Assembly (NCBI RefSeq): GCF_000237325.1
Contig: NC_017542.1
Span: forward strand, 1,185,501 to 1,249,500
Direction of reading: 5' to 3'
Source: Paenibacillus polymyxa M1
GTDB lineage: Bacteria; Bacillota; Bacilli; Paenibacillales; Paenibacillaceae
DNA: 64,000 nt
Position numbers and translations under genes: made by a program. Below the pieces are notes generated by a model. It did no database searches. It was given only the letters and a program-made list of their open reading frames with translations, and was not told where the DNA came from. Shown in pieces: positions 1-10,100 of the stretch; the stretch's first letter is position 1, and each line of letters opens with the position of its first letter.

Positions 1-1
1 T

Positions 2-256
2 GCATCCGATATGGATTGGGCGAACGTGCCCATTCCCAAGCTCTACACACCAAGAGCCTTGATGAATGAAGAGAGCAGTGACGAAGCGGATGAGATAGAG
101 GCAACGGAGGTAGATGAAAAAGAAGTCGATGAAATGAAAGTTGAAGAAACGAGCATCGATGAAACGAAAGTTGATGAAACAGAAATAGGAGCGAAGGAAA
201 TAGAGGGAGAGTCAGTAGCTCCAGTAGTTCCTGTAGTTCCAGCAGAGGGTCTATAA
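2..256 (+). CDS. C-terminal end of an unidentified protein with an acidic repeat tail (5' partial)
   Basis: The reading frame is open to the left edge, so only the C-terminal part of about 84 residues is seen; the first ATG in frame (position 11) has no ribosome site and is probably internal. The visible part starts with a Trp/Pro-rich stretch (DWANVPIPKLYTP) and continues as a very acidic tail of short units resembling VDE-x-E and VDETEV, ending in a Val/Pro-rich piece (VAPVVPVVP). Such tails are usually disordered. I do not recognise the family. A terminator follows at 313-355, so this is the last gene of its transcript. Confidence 0.5.
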   Translation, partial: ASDMDWANVPIPKLYTPRALMNEESSDEADEIEATEVDEKEVDEMKVEETSIDETKVDETEIGAKEIEGESVAPVVPVVPAEGL

Positions 257-312
257 ACGACTAGCTGAAAACTAAGACTCTATCTCCGCATCCATCAGTT
301 TAATAGACTTTG

Positions 313-355
313 AAAAATGGCAAGTCTCTGATGATTTAGAGGCTTGCCATTTTGT
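313..355 (+). terminator. Rho-independent terminator
   Basis: AAAATGGCAAG-T-CTCT pairs with AGAGGCTTGCCATTTT across an 8-base loop and is followed by a short T-run. It closes the transcript of the partial gene ending at 256. The gene-free stretch 257-600 holds this terminator and the hairpin element at 548-573; I see no credible gene in it. Confidence 0.75.
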
Positions 356-547
356 ATTATTAAAGTTGAAGAGTATAGACGGTTTATCTAAGGTCTGTAT
401 GGATGGTTTTTAGAACATCTTCAAAATAGCAATCTGCTGAAAGCAGCGGAGAGGACGAACGATTGCGAAAAAGCGTCAGGGTCGCCTTTGTATCCAGATT
501 TTTACCACTAAGCTATTCAATAAAATCCAGATACAACAGCGATTGGA

Positions 548-573
548 GCAACGTTCCGTTCGCGGAGCGTTGC
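548..573. other. Structured intergenic element with UUCG-tetraloop hairpin
   Basis: GCAACGTTCCG and CGGAGCGTTGC pair (one T-G wobble) around a TTCG loop closed by C-G, the very stable cUUCGg form. A T-run follows only nine bases later (583-589), so it is not a classical terminator. Just upstream (489-535) two copies of ATCCAGAT stand in a partly palindromic arrangement. The LacI-type gene on the other strand ends at 601, so this could shape its 3' end. Confidence 0.45.
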
Positions 574-600
574 AAGAACACCTTTTTTTACACTCACCAG

Positions 601-1641
601 CTACTGCAATGTCGGAGTCGATTCTCTAAATATCGGCTCTGTTCTGATATGCGTAATCTGATAAGGTCTGGAAGGATCTTTGACCCGTGCCAATAGCATC
701 TCAGCCGCCGTAATCCCCATTTCGTTGTTGTAGATATGCACAGTGGATAAATGAGGCTCCACAATCCGGGATTCAGGAGCGTTATCAAACCCAAACACAG
801 CAATATCTTCAGGGATTTTCAAGTTTTTATTTTTGAGCGCTTTCATGACACTGACGGCGATAAAATCATTGGCGCATACGAACGCGGACGGAAGCGCGCT
901 CATACCCTCCAATTGTTTATCCATCCAATCTGATTCGGAGAAAAAATTTCGGTCCTGATCAACGATGCAGCAAGATAAATCCACACTTAGGCCTGCTTCG
1001 ATTAAAGCACGGTTATATCCAACCCACCGCTCGTTGAAGCTTTTGCAATGTTTATAATCCCCAGCAAAACCGATCCGCGCAAATCCACGATCAATCAGGC
1101 TTTTGGTAACAAAATAAACGCTATGTTCATTTTCCATCAACAATAAATCCGCTTTCAAATCAGGACAAAAAATGTCCACCGAGCAATCAATAAAGATTGT
1201 GGGCAATCCCAAACTCGTAACGAGCTCACTATACTGTGGATCGAACATTTCAATACAAATGATTCCGTCAACCTTGGAGGCTTCAAAATTATTAGGAAGT
1301 GTTCCCGCTTGGGTTTCGTTTTCCCGCACAATATGAATCGACAAATTATACCCTTCTGCACTTATTCTTTTTTCCAGCCCACTGATCAGAAAGGAGCCAA
1401 AATGCGAGCTGTTCGGCAGATTGCATGTAAACAGGGCAATGTTACCTTGGTTCCTAGGGATGATGCTGTCTGTTTCCACATAGGCAAATTGCTTATATTT
1501 GAGCTCGATCGCTTTTTTAATGACCTTGTTCCGAGTATCAACCGGGATGCTGTCACTACCGTTAATCGCTTTGGATGCGGTGTTTCGGGAGATTCCCAAA
1601 GCATCAGCAATGTCTTGAATGGTGACTTTTTCTTTCTTCAT
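601..1641 (-). CDS. LacI-family transcriptional regulator of the fructan locus
   Basis: A 346-residue repressor of normal LacI/GalR length. Residues 5-50 form the N-terminal helix-turn-helix and hinge (TIQDIADALGISRNTASKAI), followed by a periplasmic-binding-protein-like effector domain to the C-terminus (FGFDNAPESRIVEPHLSTV is the typical late motif). The start ATG is preceded by AAGGTGG at good spacing. It is divergent from the permease-receptor-GH32 operon beginning at 2154, so it most likely controls that operon and itself. The intergenic region has a perfect 16-bp palindrome at 1757-1772 that overlaps a possible -35 of this gene. The effector is inferred to be sucrose, a fructo-oligosaccharide or a derivative. 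Confidence 0.9.
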   Translation of the reverse strand: MKKEKVTIQDIADALGISRNTASKAINGSDSIPVDTRNKVIKKAIELKYKQFAYVETDSIIPRNQGNIALFTCNLPNSSHFGSFLISGLEKRISAEGYNLSIHIVRENETQAGTLPNNFEASKVDGIICIEMFDPQYSELVTSLGLPTIFIDCSVDIFCPDLKADLLLMENEHSVYFVTKSLIDRGFARIGFAGDYKHCKSFNERWVGYNRALIEAGLSVDLSCCIVDQDRNFFSESDWMDKQLEGMSALPSAFVCANDFIAVSVMKALKNKNLKIPEDIAVFGFDNAPESRIVEPHLSTVHIYNNEMGITAAEMLLARVKDPSRPYQITHIRTEPIFRESTPTLQ

Positions 1642-1756
1642 AGACAGGTTCCACCTTCACTTAATAAATGGATTGCCTGAGAGGTACAGTTGCCTCTGAC
1701 AGCTCTCCGTTCAGACCTAAAATGTATCCTAAATGTATAATAGTTCGCATAAAATA

Positions 1757-1772
1757 GCAATGTTAACATTGC
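1757..1772. promoter_or_regulatory. Candidate LacI-family operator (perfect palindrome)
   Basis: GCAATGTTAACATTGC is a perfect 16-bp palindrome between the divergent LacI gene and the fructan operon. Read on the minus strand, its TTGC end is part of a TTGCTA hexamer placed 15-17 bp before a TATACA/TACATT stretch, so binding here would block the regulator's own promoter. Operator assignment is inference. Confidence 0.5.
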
Positions 1773-2024
1773 AAATGAATAAATTATTTTTACATTTGTG
1801 AAGTTTGCTTAATAGCCTATATTTATCTTCACCGGATCAACAAATGAACTGAAATTCAAATTTATATAAGCTGGATAAAAAAATGCTCATTGAAACAGAG
1901 AGGGGAGATTAGTGCCGTATAAGTGAAGCGGTCATTGTGAATGGGGAAATTTCATATTTGGATTATAGGGTGTGATTATTTTGTTTTTTGTTACAAAGGT
2001 TCAAATTGACAATATTATTTTGGT

Positions 2025-2085
2025 CAAATGTAAATAAATTATTTTACAAAAGTTGTTGACGAATGATAATTCGATTTGGTAAATT
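2025..2085 (+). promoter_or_regulatory. Promoter region of the fructan operon with an AT-rich box
   Basis: TTGACG (2056-2061) lies 18 bp before an extended -10 element, TGg-TAAATT (2077-2085). Just upstream, CAAATGTAAA followed by an AT-rich core and TTTTACA (2025-2047) has a partial inverted partner on the minus strand at 1789-1798, about 230 bp away. Two related boxes could be bound together by a looping repressor. The 512-bp gap 1642-2153 holds no gene. Confidence 0.45.
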
Positions 2086-2153
2086 GAAGATGAAAATTGT
2101 AAGCCTTTTCAAATGTGTTATACAGACGGCTATTACAGATGGGGGGAAGGCAA

Positions 2154-3116
2154 ATGGCCAACTTGGCTAAGGCAGCTCAGAGAAATGTCGCACTGGGGGA
2201 GCAAAGGACCATTCGCAGTAAATTAGACTATATTCGCAAGAACTATTTTCTTTACGTACTGCTGGCGCCTGCGCTGATTCTTACGATTCTTTTCAAGTAT
2301 GTTCCGATGTACGGGGCGATTATTGCTTTCAAGGATTTTAGCCCGCTCAAGGGGATTTGGGGAAGTGACTGGGTTGGACTGAAATACTTCACTAAATTTT
2401 TAGACTCGCCTAATTTTACAGATATTTTCTTTAATACGCTGAAACTGAGCTTCTATGGACTTGTACTCGGATTTCCTGTACCGATCCTGTTGGCGGTCAT
2501 GCTGAATCAAATCCGCAAGGCGGGATTGAAAAAGAATATCCAGCTTGTTTTGTACGCTCCTAATTTTATTTCGGTCGTTGTCATTGTGGGTATGCTGTTT
2601 ATTTTCTTGTCTCCGACAGGGCCCCTGAATCAAATCATTGCGTCGGTGACCGGCAATCCTGTGATCTTTATGACAGAGCCTGAATATTTTCGCTGGATTT
2701 ATATCCTGTCTGGAATTTGGCAGGGGGCGGGGTGGTCTTCAATCATTTATGTAGCTGCGCTAGCTAATGTTGATCCCGAGCTGCATAATGCAGCAAGTCT
2801 GGACGGAGCCAACCTGCTTCAGCGCATATGGCATATTGATTTGCCGACGATTAAACCCATTATGGCGATTGTTTTTATCTTGGCAGCAGGAGGAATCATG
2901 TCGATCGGGTTTGAGAAGGCGTATCTCATGCAGACATCCATGAACTTGCCTACTTCTGAAATCATTCCTACCTATGTGTATAAAGTCGGCTTGCAATCCG
3001 GCAATTACGCCTATTCTGCAGCGGTCGGGCTGTTCAATTCGGTGATTAATGTGGTTTTGCTGCTGACTGTTAACTTTATCGTCAAGAAGCTCAATGAGGG
3101 AGAAGGGCTTTATTAG
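2154..3116 (+). CDS. ABC sugar transporter permease, LplB type
   Basis: Inner-membrane subunit of a carbohydrate importer, 320 residues, about six membrane segments, the first near residues 30-55 (LYVLLAPALILTILF). The cytoplasmic EAA loop that contacts the ATPase is visible as NAASLDGANLLQRIWHIDLP. I chose ATG 2154 because GGGGGGAAGG stands right before it; a GTG at 2115 in frame lacks such a site. It is the first gene of the operon and pairs with the second permease at 3132. No ATPase gene is nearby; importers of this family normally borrow a shared MsmX/MsmK-type ATPase encoded elsewhere. Confidence 0.93.
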   Translation: MANLAKAAQRNVALGEQRTIRSKLDYIRKNYFLYVLLAPALILTILFKYVPMYGAIIAFKDFSPLKGIWGSDWVGLKYFTKFLDSPNFTDIFFNTLKLSFYGLVLGFPVPILLAVMLNQIRKAGLKKNIQLVLYAPNFISVVVIVGMLFIFLSPTGPLNQIIASVTGNPVIFMTEPEYFRWIYILSGIWQGAGWSSIIYVAALANVDPELHNAASLDGANLLQRIWHIDLPTIKPIMAIVFILAAGGIMSIGFEKAYLMQTSMNLPTSEIIPTYVYKVGLQSGNYAYSAAVGLFNSVINVVLLLTVNFIVKKLNEGEGLY

Positions 3117-3131
3117 GAAAGGAGCCTCTTT

Positions 3132-4013
3132 ATGCATGTCAAACATTCTAATCTGGACCGCTTCATCCTAGGTGTGAATTATATTGTGCTCACTCTAGCT
3201 GTATTGATTATCGTAGTTCCCTTAGGTTATATCGTCATAGCATCGTTTATGGACCCGACCGTTTTGTTAAGCAAAGGGCTATCCTTCCGTATTTCGGATT
3301 GGAGTGTGGAGGGTTATCGGAAAATTTTGTCCAACCCGGCGATGCTCCGTGGATTTGCCAATTCGGTGTTCTATTCTTCATGCTTCGCCTTGATCTCTGT
3401 GACGGTTTCGATTTGTGCTGGCTATGCCTTATCGGTGAACAGCTTGGTAGGGCGGAATTTCTTTATGACATTGTTTATCATCACCATGTTTTTCAGTGGA
3501 GGGCTGATTCCAACTTACCTGCTGGTCAAAAATTTAGGGATGCTGGATACCGTATGGGCCATTCTTCTTCCCGGTGCAATCAATGTGTGGGATCTGATTT
3601 TGGCCCGAACGTTCTTTAAAGGTGTACCCAATGAATTAAAAGAAGCTGCCAACGTGGACGGAGCCTCGGACTGGACCATATTTTTCAGAATCGTGCTCCC
3701 GCTGTCCAAACCCATTATTTTTGTCATTGCGCTATATGCCTTTGTCGGTCAGTGGAATTCTTATTTTGATGCCATGATTTATCTGGATAATGCACAGCTG
3801 CATCCACTTCAATTGGTGCTGAGATCCATCCTGATCCAAAATCAGACGATGCCTGGCATGATTAGTGATCAATTGGCAATGGCAGAACTGAAACGTCTTT
3901 CGGAAATGATCAAATATTCATCAATTGTCATCTCCAGTCTTCCGCTACTTGTGATGTATCCCTTTTTCCAAAAGTATTTTGAAAAGGGCGTTATGGTCGG
4001 CTCCTTAAAATAA
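3132..4013 (+). CDS. ABC sugar transporter permease, LplC/YtcP type
   Basis: Second permease, 293 residues, MalG-like with six predicted membrane helices and the EAA motif KEAANVDGASDWTIFFRIVL. It starts 15 bp after the previous stop behind AAAGGAG. With the 2154 gene it forms the transmembrane channel, fed by the lipoprotein at 4076. The strongly hydrophobic N-terminus and the ending GVMVGSLK are typical of this permease subgroup, which serves oligosaccharides rather than monosaccharides. Confidence 0.93.
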   Translation: MHVKHSNLDRFILGVNYIVLTLAVLIIVVPLGYIVIASFMDPTVLLSKGLSFRISDWSVEGYRKILSNPAMLRGFANSVFYSSCFALISVTVSICAGYALSVNSLVGRNFFMTLFIITMFFSGGLIPTYLLVKNLGMLDTVWAILLPGAINVWDLILARTFFKGVPNELKEAANVDGASDWTIFFRIVLPLSKPIIFVIALYAFVGQWNSYFDAMIYLDNAQLHPLQLVLRSILIQNQTMPGMISDQLAMAELKRLSEMIKYSSIVISSLPLLVMYPFFQKYFEKGVMVGSLK

Positions 4014-4075
4014 AAGATGCCGCGCACTTCATTGCTACACGTGCATTTTACCTTTATCCGATGGAGGTCATCCAG

Positions 4076-5665
4076 ATGAAAACAGTCAAAACTGCCTCAT
4101 TTGCCGCACTGGCGGCGATCTTAGTTCTTTCCGGCTGCGGCAGCAGCAATTCCTCTAATGAGAGCGATGCAACAGATGTGAATGGAAAAGTGACGCTCAA
4201 CTTTTTAACCCAAAGCTCTCCACTCGCTCCGGCAGACCCGAACGACAAGCTGATCAACAAACGGCTGGAAGAAAAAACAGGCATTCATATCCGTTGGAAG
4301 AATTTTACCAGTGATCAGTTTGTGGAAAAAAGGAATCTGGCTATTGCCAGCGGTGATTTACCGGATGCAGTGTTCGACGCGGGCTACTCGGATTACGATT
4401 TGCTCAAGCTGGCCAAAGACGGTGTCATTATTCCGGTGGAGGATTTGATTGAACAACATATGCCGAATTTTAAAAAGGTATTGGAGCAATCCCCGGAATA
4501 TAAAGCGATGTTGACTGCGCCGGATGGACATATTTATTCCTTTCCGTGGATTGAAGAATTGGGAACAGGAAAAGAAGCGATCCAGTCCGTAGATGATTTG
4601 CCATGGATTAATGTGGAGTGGCTGAACAAGCTGGGCTTGTCCATGCCGACAACGACCGAAGAGCTGAAGCAGGTCTTGATTGCCTTTAAAACAAAGGACC
4701 CCAACGGCAACGGGCAGGCGGACGAGATTCCGTTATCGTTTATAGACAAACCCGGCGGCGAGGATTTGGCCTTTTTATACGGGGCGTTTGGGCTTGGAGA
4801 GAACTGGGATCATACAGTAGTGACGAACGATGGGAAAGTCGTTTTTACGGCAGCGGATAACGGATATAAGGAAGCCATCAAATATATTCATGATTTATAC
4901 AAGGAAGGGCTGGTGGACATAGAGTCTTCCCAGCAGGATTGGAACACTTATCTGGCCAAAGGGAAGGATCACCGCTATGGTCTGTACTTTACATGGGATA
5001 AGGCTAATATTACAGGCCCGAATAAAAAATACGATCTCATGCCGCCGCTGGCTGGACCGGATGGACGTGTGAATGTTACACGGACGAATGGCATCGGCTT
5101 CGATCGCGGGCGCATGGTGATCACCAGTGCTAATAAGAAGCTGGAAGCGACCGCCAAGTGGATTGACCAGCTGTATGATCCGATCCAGTCCATACAGAAC
5201 AACTGGGGAACTTATGGGGATACGAAGCAGAAAAATATCTTTGAGTATGATGAGGCAAAGGGAATGTTGAAGCATCTGCCGCTGGAAGGCTCGGCTCCGG
5301 TGGAAATCAGACAAAAGACGAACATTGGCGGACCGTTAGCTGTATTGGATGAATACTACGGAAAATACACAACCCAGCCAGAAGATGCGACATGGCGATT
5401 GGGTTTGCTCAAAAAGGTGATGGTTCCCCATATGCAAGCAGATCATAATTACCCTAAGGTGTTTTTCTCTATAGATGAGCTGGACCGCTTATCGACCATT
5501 GAAACCGATCTATTCGCCTACGTTCTCCGCAAACGTACGGAATGGTACCAGAATGGCAAGGTCGAAGAGGAGTGGCCGGAATATTTGCAGGAACTGAACA
5601 GTCTGGGATTACAGGAATGGTTGCAAATCAAACAGGCGGGCTATGACAGAAACGCAAGTAAATGA
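4076..5665 (+). CDS. Extracellular sugar-binding lipoprotein, LipO type
   Basis: Receptor for the importer encoded just upstream, 529 residues. The signal peptide ends in a lipobox (VLSGC, Cys21), so the mature protein is anchored by lipid on the outside of the membrane. It belongs to the large type of solute-binding proteins (over 500 residues) that handle oligosaccharides. Start ATG 4076 follows GATGGAGGTC; the ATG at 4061 inside that site is unlikely. Its stop lies 26 bp before the first GH32 gene, which suggests that the ligand is the enzyme's substrate: sucrose, inulin- or levan-oligosaccharides. Confidence 0.92.
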   Translation: MKTVKTASFAALAAILVLSGCGSSNSSNESDATDVNGKVTLNFLTQSSPLAPADPNDKLINKRLEEKTGIHIRWKNFTSDQFVEKRNLAIASGDLPDAVFDAGYSDYDLLKLAKDGVIIPVEDLIEQHMPNFKKVLEQSPEYKAMLTAPDGHIYSFPWIEELGTGKEAIQSVDDLPWINVEWLNKLGLSMPTTTEELKQVLIAFKTKDPNGNGQADEIPLSFIDKPGGEDLAFLYGAFGLGENWDHTVVTNDGKVVFTAADNGYKEAIKYIHDLYKEGLVDIESSQQDWNTYLAKGKDHRYGLYFTWDKANITGPNKKYDLMPPLAGPDGRVNVTRTNGIGFDRGRMVITSANKKLEATAKWIDQLYDPIQSIQNNWGTYGDTKQKNIFEYDEAKGMLKHLPLEGSAPVEIRQKTNIGGPLAVLDEYYGKYTTQPEDATWRLGLLKKVMVPHMQADHNYPKVFFSIDELDRLSTIETDLFAYVLRKRTEWYQNGKVEEEWPEYLQELNSLGLQEWLQIKQAGYDRNASK

Positions 5666-5691
5666 TTCTTTTTTCGAGGGAGATGGAATAT

Positions 5692-7149
5692 ATGAACGTT
5701 GTTAGGCAAGAGAAATACCGCCCATCCTATCACTTTTCACCGAAAAACGGATGGATGAATGATCCGAACGGAATGGTTTATTTTGAAGGACGTTATCATT
5801 TGTTTTATCAGCATCATCCATTCGGCACAACGTGGGGTCCTATGCATTGGGGGCATGCGGTCAGTACTGATTTGGTGAACTGGGAGGAGCGGCCGATTGC
5901 TTTGGAGCCGGATGGGCTAGGAACGATTTTTTCCGGGAGCGCCGTGGTGGATGAGCGGGATACGTCCGGTTTTTTTGAAGGCAAGCCGGGTTTGGTAGCT
6001 ATTTTCACTCATCATTATTCGCTTCCAAACACGGATCAGATACGCCAATACCAGAGCCTCGCCTATAGTACAGATTCAGGTGAAAGCTGGATTAAATATG
6101 CGGGCAACCCGGTACTGGAGGATGAGCATTGCATTGATTTTCGTGACCCCAAAGTGTTCTGGCATGAGCCTACAGAGCAGTGGGTGATGGTGCTGGCCTG
6201 CGGTCAGACGGTTCGAATCTATCATTCTCCGAATCTGAAGGAATGGGTGTTTGCCAGTGAATTTGGACACGGCATCGGTAGCCATGACGGTGTGTGGGAA
6301 TGTCCGGATTTATTTCCGTTATGGGTTGATGGGGAGAGGTCACAGGTAAAGTGGGTTATGCTCGTAAGTATCGGTGATCATCCGGAGATTCGGGAAGGGT
6401 CCAGAACACAGTATTTTACGGGTGAATTTGATGGGACGACATTTGTGGCAGATGTGGAAAGTGAAAAAGTCCGCTGGCTCGATTATGGCAGAGATAACTA
6501 CGCAGGTGTGTGCTGGTCGGATATCCCGGCAGAGGACGGACGACGCCTGTTTATGGGCTGGATGAGCAACTGGAGATATGCCAATCAGACCCCGACGGAA
6601 CGCTGGAGAGGTGCCATGTCCATTCCGCGTGAACTCGCACTGGAAACGAGAAAGGGCACAGTGGCACTTATTCAGCGCCCTGTTCGGGAACTGGAGGGAT
6701 TAAGAACTCCTGTCCTGTCACTCACAGAGCCATCTTGGGAGGAAGTGCGGAACGCATTGTCTGCCCTGCAACTGGATTGCTACGAACTTGTGGCTGAATT
6801 TGCAACTACCGGAGACTTTGGCTTTAAGGTGCGGGTATCGGATGAACAAGAGACACTCGTCGGTTATACTTCCGCCGCGCAGGAAGTATACGTCGACCGG
6901 ACACGGTCAGGCTGTTCGGATTTTCATGAAGACTTTGCAGTCAGACATGGGACCTCACTAGGAATCTTACCAGATCGAATGGACATCCGCCTCTATGTGG
7001 ATCGCTCGTCTATTGAAGTGTTTTTCGATCGCGGACAGGTAGCCATTACCGATTTAATATTTCCTGACGCAGAAGCTAAGGGGCTTGAAATATTCCCATC
7101 GGAAGAGCAGGACACTTTATTTTCGCTGGAGCTTTATGCGCTGAAATGA
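5692..7149 (+). CDS. GH32 glycoside hydrolase (beta-fructosidase/sucrose hydrolase)
   Basis: Cleaves fructose from the non-reducing end of sucrose or fructans with retention. All three GH32 signature sites are present: WMNDPNG with nucleophile Asp24, FRDP with the transition-state stabiliser Asp152, and WECPD with acid/base Glu203. A C-terminal beta-sandwich follows (about residues 340-485, with YVDRSSIEVFFDRG). No signal peptide, so it acts in the cytoplasm on imported sugar. Start ATG 5692 is supported by GAGGGAGATGG; the frame is open back to 5662. Whether it prefers free or phosphorylated sucrose cannot be read from sequence, but an ABC rather than PTS importer favours the unphosphorylated form. 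Confidence 0.93.
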   Translation: MNVVRQEKYRPSYHFSPKNGWMNDPNGMVYFEGRYHLFYQHHPFGTTWGPMHWGHAVSTDLVNWEERPIALEPDGLGTIFSGSAVVDERDTSGFFEGKPGLVAIFTHHYSLPNTDQIRQYQSLAYSTDSGESWIKYAGNPVLEDEHCIDFRDPKVFWHEPTEQWVMVLACGQTVRIYHSPNLKEWVFASEFGHGIGSHDGVWECPDLFPLWVDGERSQVKWVMLVSIGDHPEIREGSRTQYFTGEFDGTTFVADVESEKVRWLDYGRDNYAGVCWSDIPAEDGRRLFMGWMSNWRYANQTPTERWRGAMSIPRELALETRKGTVALIQRPVRELEGLRTPVLSLTEPSWEEVRNALSALQLDCYELVAEFATTGDFGFKVRVSDEQETLVGYTSAAQEVYVDRTRSGCSDFHEDFAVRHGTSLGILPDRMDIRLYVDRSSIEVFFDRGQVAITDLIFPDAEAKGLEIFPSEEQDTLFSLELYALK

Positions 7150-7184
7150 GATTTTCTTCATAATCCATACTGGAAGGTAGGAAA

Positions 7185-10100
7185 TTGGCGATGAGGATAA
7201 AGCTCACAAACACGCGAATGAACCTGACGGACTGGCAGATTAAAGGACAGGGACATATTGAAGATAACGTTCAGGGACTTTTACTAAGATCGGAGCCACA
7301 GGAAAATGTGATGGCTATGTCTGCAACCATGTCTGAGGATTTTACTTTTGAAGCAGATGTAATGGTCACAGACCTACAGGCGGATGCTGCCCTAGTATTT
7401 CGTTCCAGTAGGGATGGATGGTTTTCCTATATGCTTCAAATTGTGCCGTCCGCCGGGTTGGTGCGGCTACGGGATGCTGCTGGAGATATCGAAAGGCTCA
7501 AAGAGGAACGGCCAATAGAATTACAAAAAGGAGATATTTATCATCTCAAGGTGAAGGTGGAAGGTCCTCATCTTAAAGTGTACTGGGATGAAGGATATCA
7601 CCCGATTATAGATGTGGTCGATACGACGTATACATCAGGATATTTGGGACTGAATGTCTGGAATGGGGCGGCATTATTTCAGAACATTCAAGTCAGTGAT
7701 ATGGATACGAATGTAGGTGAAATGCTTTTGATCCGTGGGAAATGGCAACCGGACCTAAAAGGGCAGAGAGCCGAGGAAACAAGTATGGAAGGTGCGCTCA
7801 AAATATACGATACCGCAGCTGCTGACCTGGTGATGGAAGGCAGTGTGACGCTGAATTCTTCTCAACCGGGAATGGAAGCAGGACTATTTTTCAGAGGGAA
7901 TCAGAAGGGAACAGAGGGATATGTTGCTTCTGTGCAAGGTGAGGATCATCAGGTTCGGGTACATCTGAAAAAGGCGAACGGAACGTTGGTTGCAAGCTCG
8001 GCTATGCCGTATCTGGATACATCGGGCAGTAAACACAGTTTGGAAATCATCGCACATGGAGAGCGGATTCGCGTGTTTGTAGATGGCTACACGCCTGCGG
8101 CGATTGACATCGTGGATAACAGTTATTCCAGTGGTTTTATAGGTATAAAGGCAACTGGGGGAACGGCATATTTTCAGGATCTCTACCTTACCCCTGTCTC
8201 GAATTACTATACAGAAAAATATCGTCCGCAGTATCATTATTCTCCTGCCAGAGGTTCAGCCAGTGATCCGAACGGATTGGTTTATTTTGAGGGGGAATAT
8301 CACCTGTTCCATCAGGATGGTGGACAGTGGGCACATGCGGTCAGTCTGGATTTGCTGGATTGGAAAAGGCTTCCCTTGGCATTAAAGTGGAATGATTTGG
8401 GCCATATCTGGTCCGGCTCGGCTGTAGCTGATCTCACCAATACTTCCGGCTTGTTCAGCGACTATGGCGGGAAAGGGCTGGTTGCTTATTACACCTCCTA
8501 TAATCCCGATCAGCCCAAGGGAAACCAGAGAATTGGCCTTGCTTACAGCACAGACCGAGGACGGACATGGCAATACTCAGAAGACCGTTCGATTGTAATA
8601 GAGAATCCGGGCCAAAGTGAAAATGATCCCGGTAACTGGGATTTTCGTGACCCGAAAGTAGTATGGGATGAAGCGCATCAGCGCTGGATTATGGTCGTGT
8701 CGGGAGGTGACCATATCCGTTTCTTTACCTCCGCCAATTTATTAGATTGGAGCTGGACGGATAACTTTGGCTACGGTGATTATATACGGGGTGGGGTATG
8801 GGAGTGTCCTGATTTATTCCCGCTTCCGGTAGACAAAGGCAACACCTCTAAATGGGTGCTGATGATTAGCACTGGAGCCAGCACGAACACTCAAGGCTCG
8901 GATGCGGAATATTTTATCGGTGAACTGACGTCTGATGGAAAATTTCAAAATGATCTTCCGCCGGGGAAGGTGCTGAAAACCGATTGGGGCAAGGAATTCT
9001 ATGCCTCGATGTCCTTCACCAATATACCCGGCGGGCGGCGTATCATGCTGGCATGGATGACGAATTGGGACTACCCGTTCAGCTTTCCGACTTCGTCCTG
9101 GAAGGGGCAGTTCAGCATCGCTAGAGAGTTATCGCTAAAAACGACCCGTGAAGGTATCCGCTTGATACAGCATCCGATATCCGAACTGACTTCGCTGCGT
9201 TCCCATTTATTTTCATTAGACCATGAGAGTATCACGGAATCTTCTCCGAATATACTGGAAGGCTTGAATGCGGGGGCCTATGAGATTGAAGCGGAGTTCG
9301 AATTCCCTTCCGTTGGGATGGCATCGACTTTTGGATTTTACGTACGGGAAGGCGGTGAGCAAAGAACGGCAGTCGGCTATAAAACAGATGTACAACAGAT
9401 GTTTGTAAACCGTGCTGATTCAGGGTTTGCCGATTTCTCTCCCCTGTTTTCAACGTTTCATGAAGCATCGCTGGCACCCGTCGGGAATCGGATTCAAATG
9501 CGTATATTTGTGGACGAATCCTCAGTTGAGGTGTTTGGTAATCATGGGGAAGTCGTATTTTCTGATCTCATTTTTCCAGATTCGGCGCGTAGAGGGATGA
9601 GCTTCTATACCCAAGGTGGTGAAGTAAAAGTTGTTTCTCTTCGAGTGTATGCGCTACGCAATAGCTGGAGGGTTACAGAGGCTTCACCCATCAGACTGAT
9701 GATGGATTACACTCAGCTGGAGCTTGCGGAAGGACAGTCCAAACGTCTGTATGCGAGTGTGGAGGACCATTCCGGGAGAAAAGGACATTTGCTGAATTGG
9801 GAATCCAGCAATCCCGCAGTCGTCAAGGTGATCGTGTCAAATGAGGGCTTTGCGACCGTGGAGGCACTTTTCCCTGGAGAAGCTGTTGTTACAGCCTCCA
9901 TCCCGGGAGATACGGTAAGAGCAAGTACCTCTGTTACCGTACACGGCGGGATGTTTTATACCAACCTTTCAGGTTGGAAGCCGGATGTCTCTGCATCCCG
10001 CTGGATGGTGACGGCAGATGGTATGCGCGGAAGCTATATCAGCGATGCGAATTATATGGCTTCTGAACAGGCGAAAGATTTTACGTATGAGGCTGATATG

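Noticed and set aside
463..696. Open frame of 77 codons on the plus strand
   Set aside because: It starts at a TTG without good ribosome spacing, runs into the 3' end of the LacI-type gene on the other strand, and its composition is not protein-like. The sequence is better read as a structured intergenic element.
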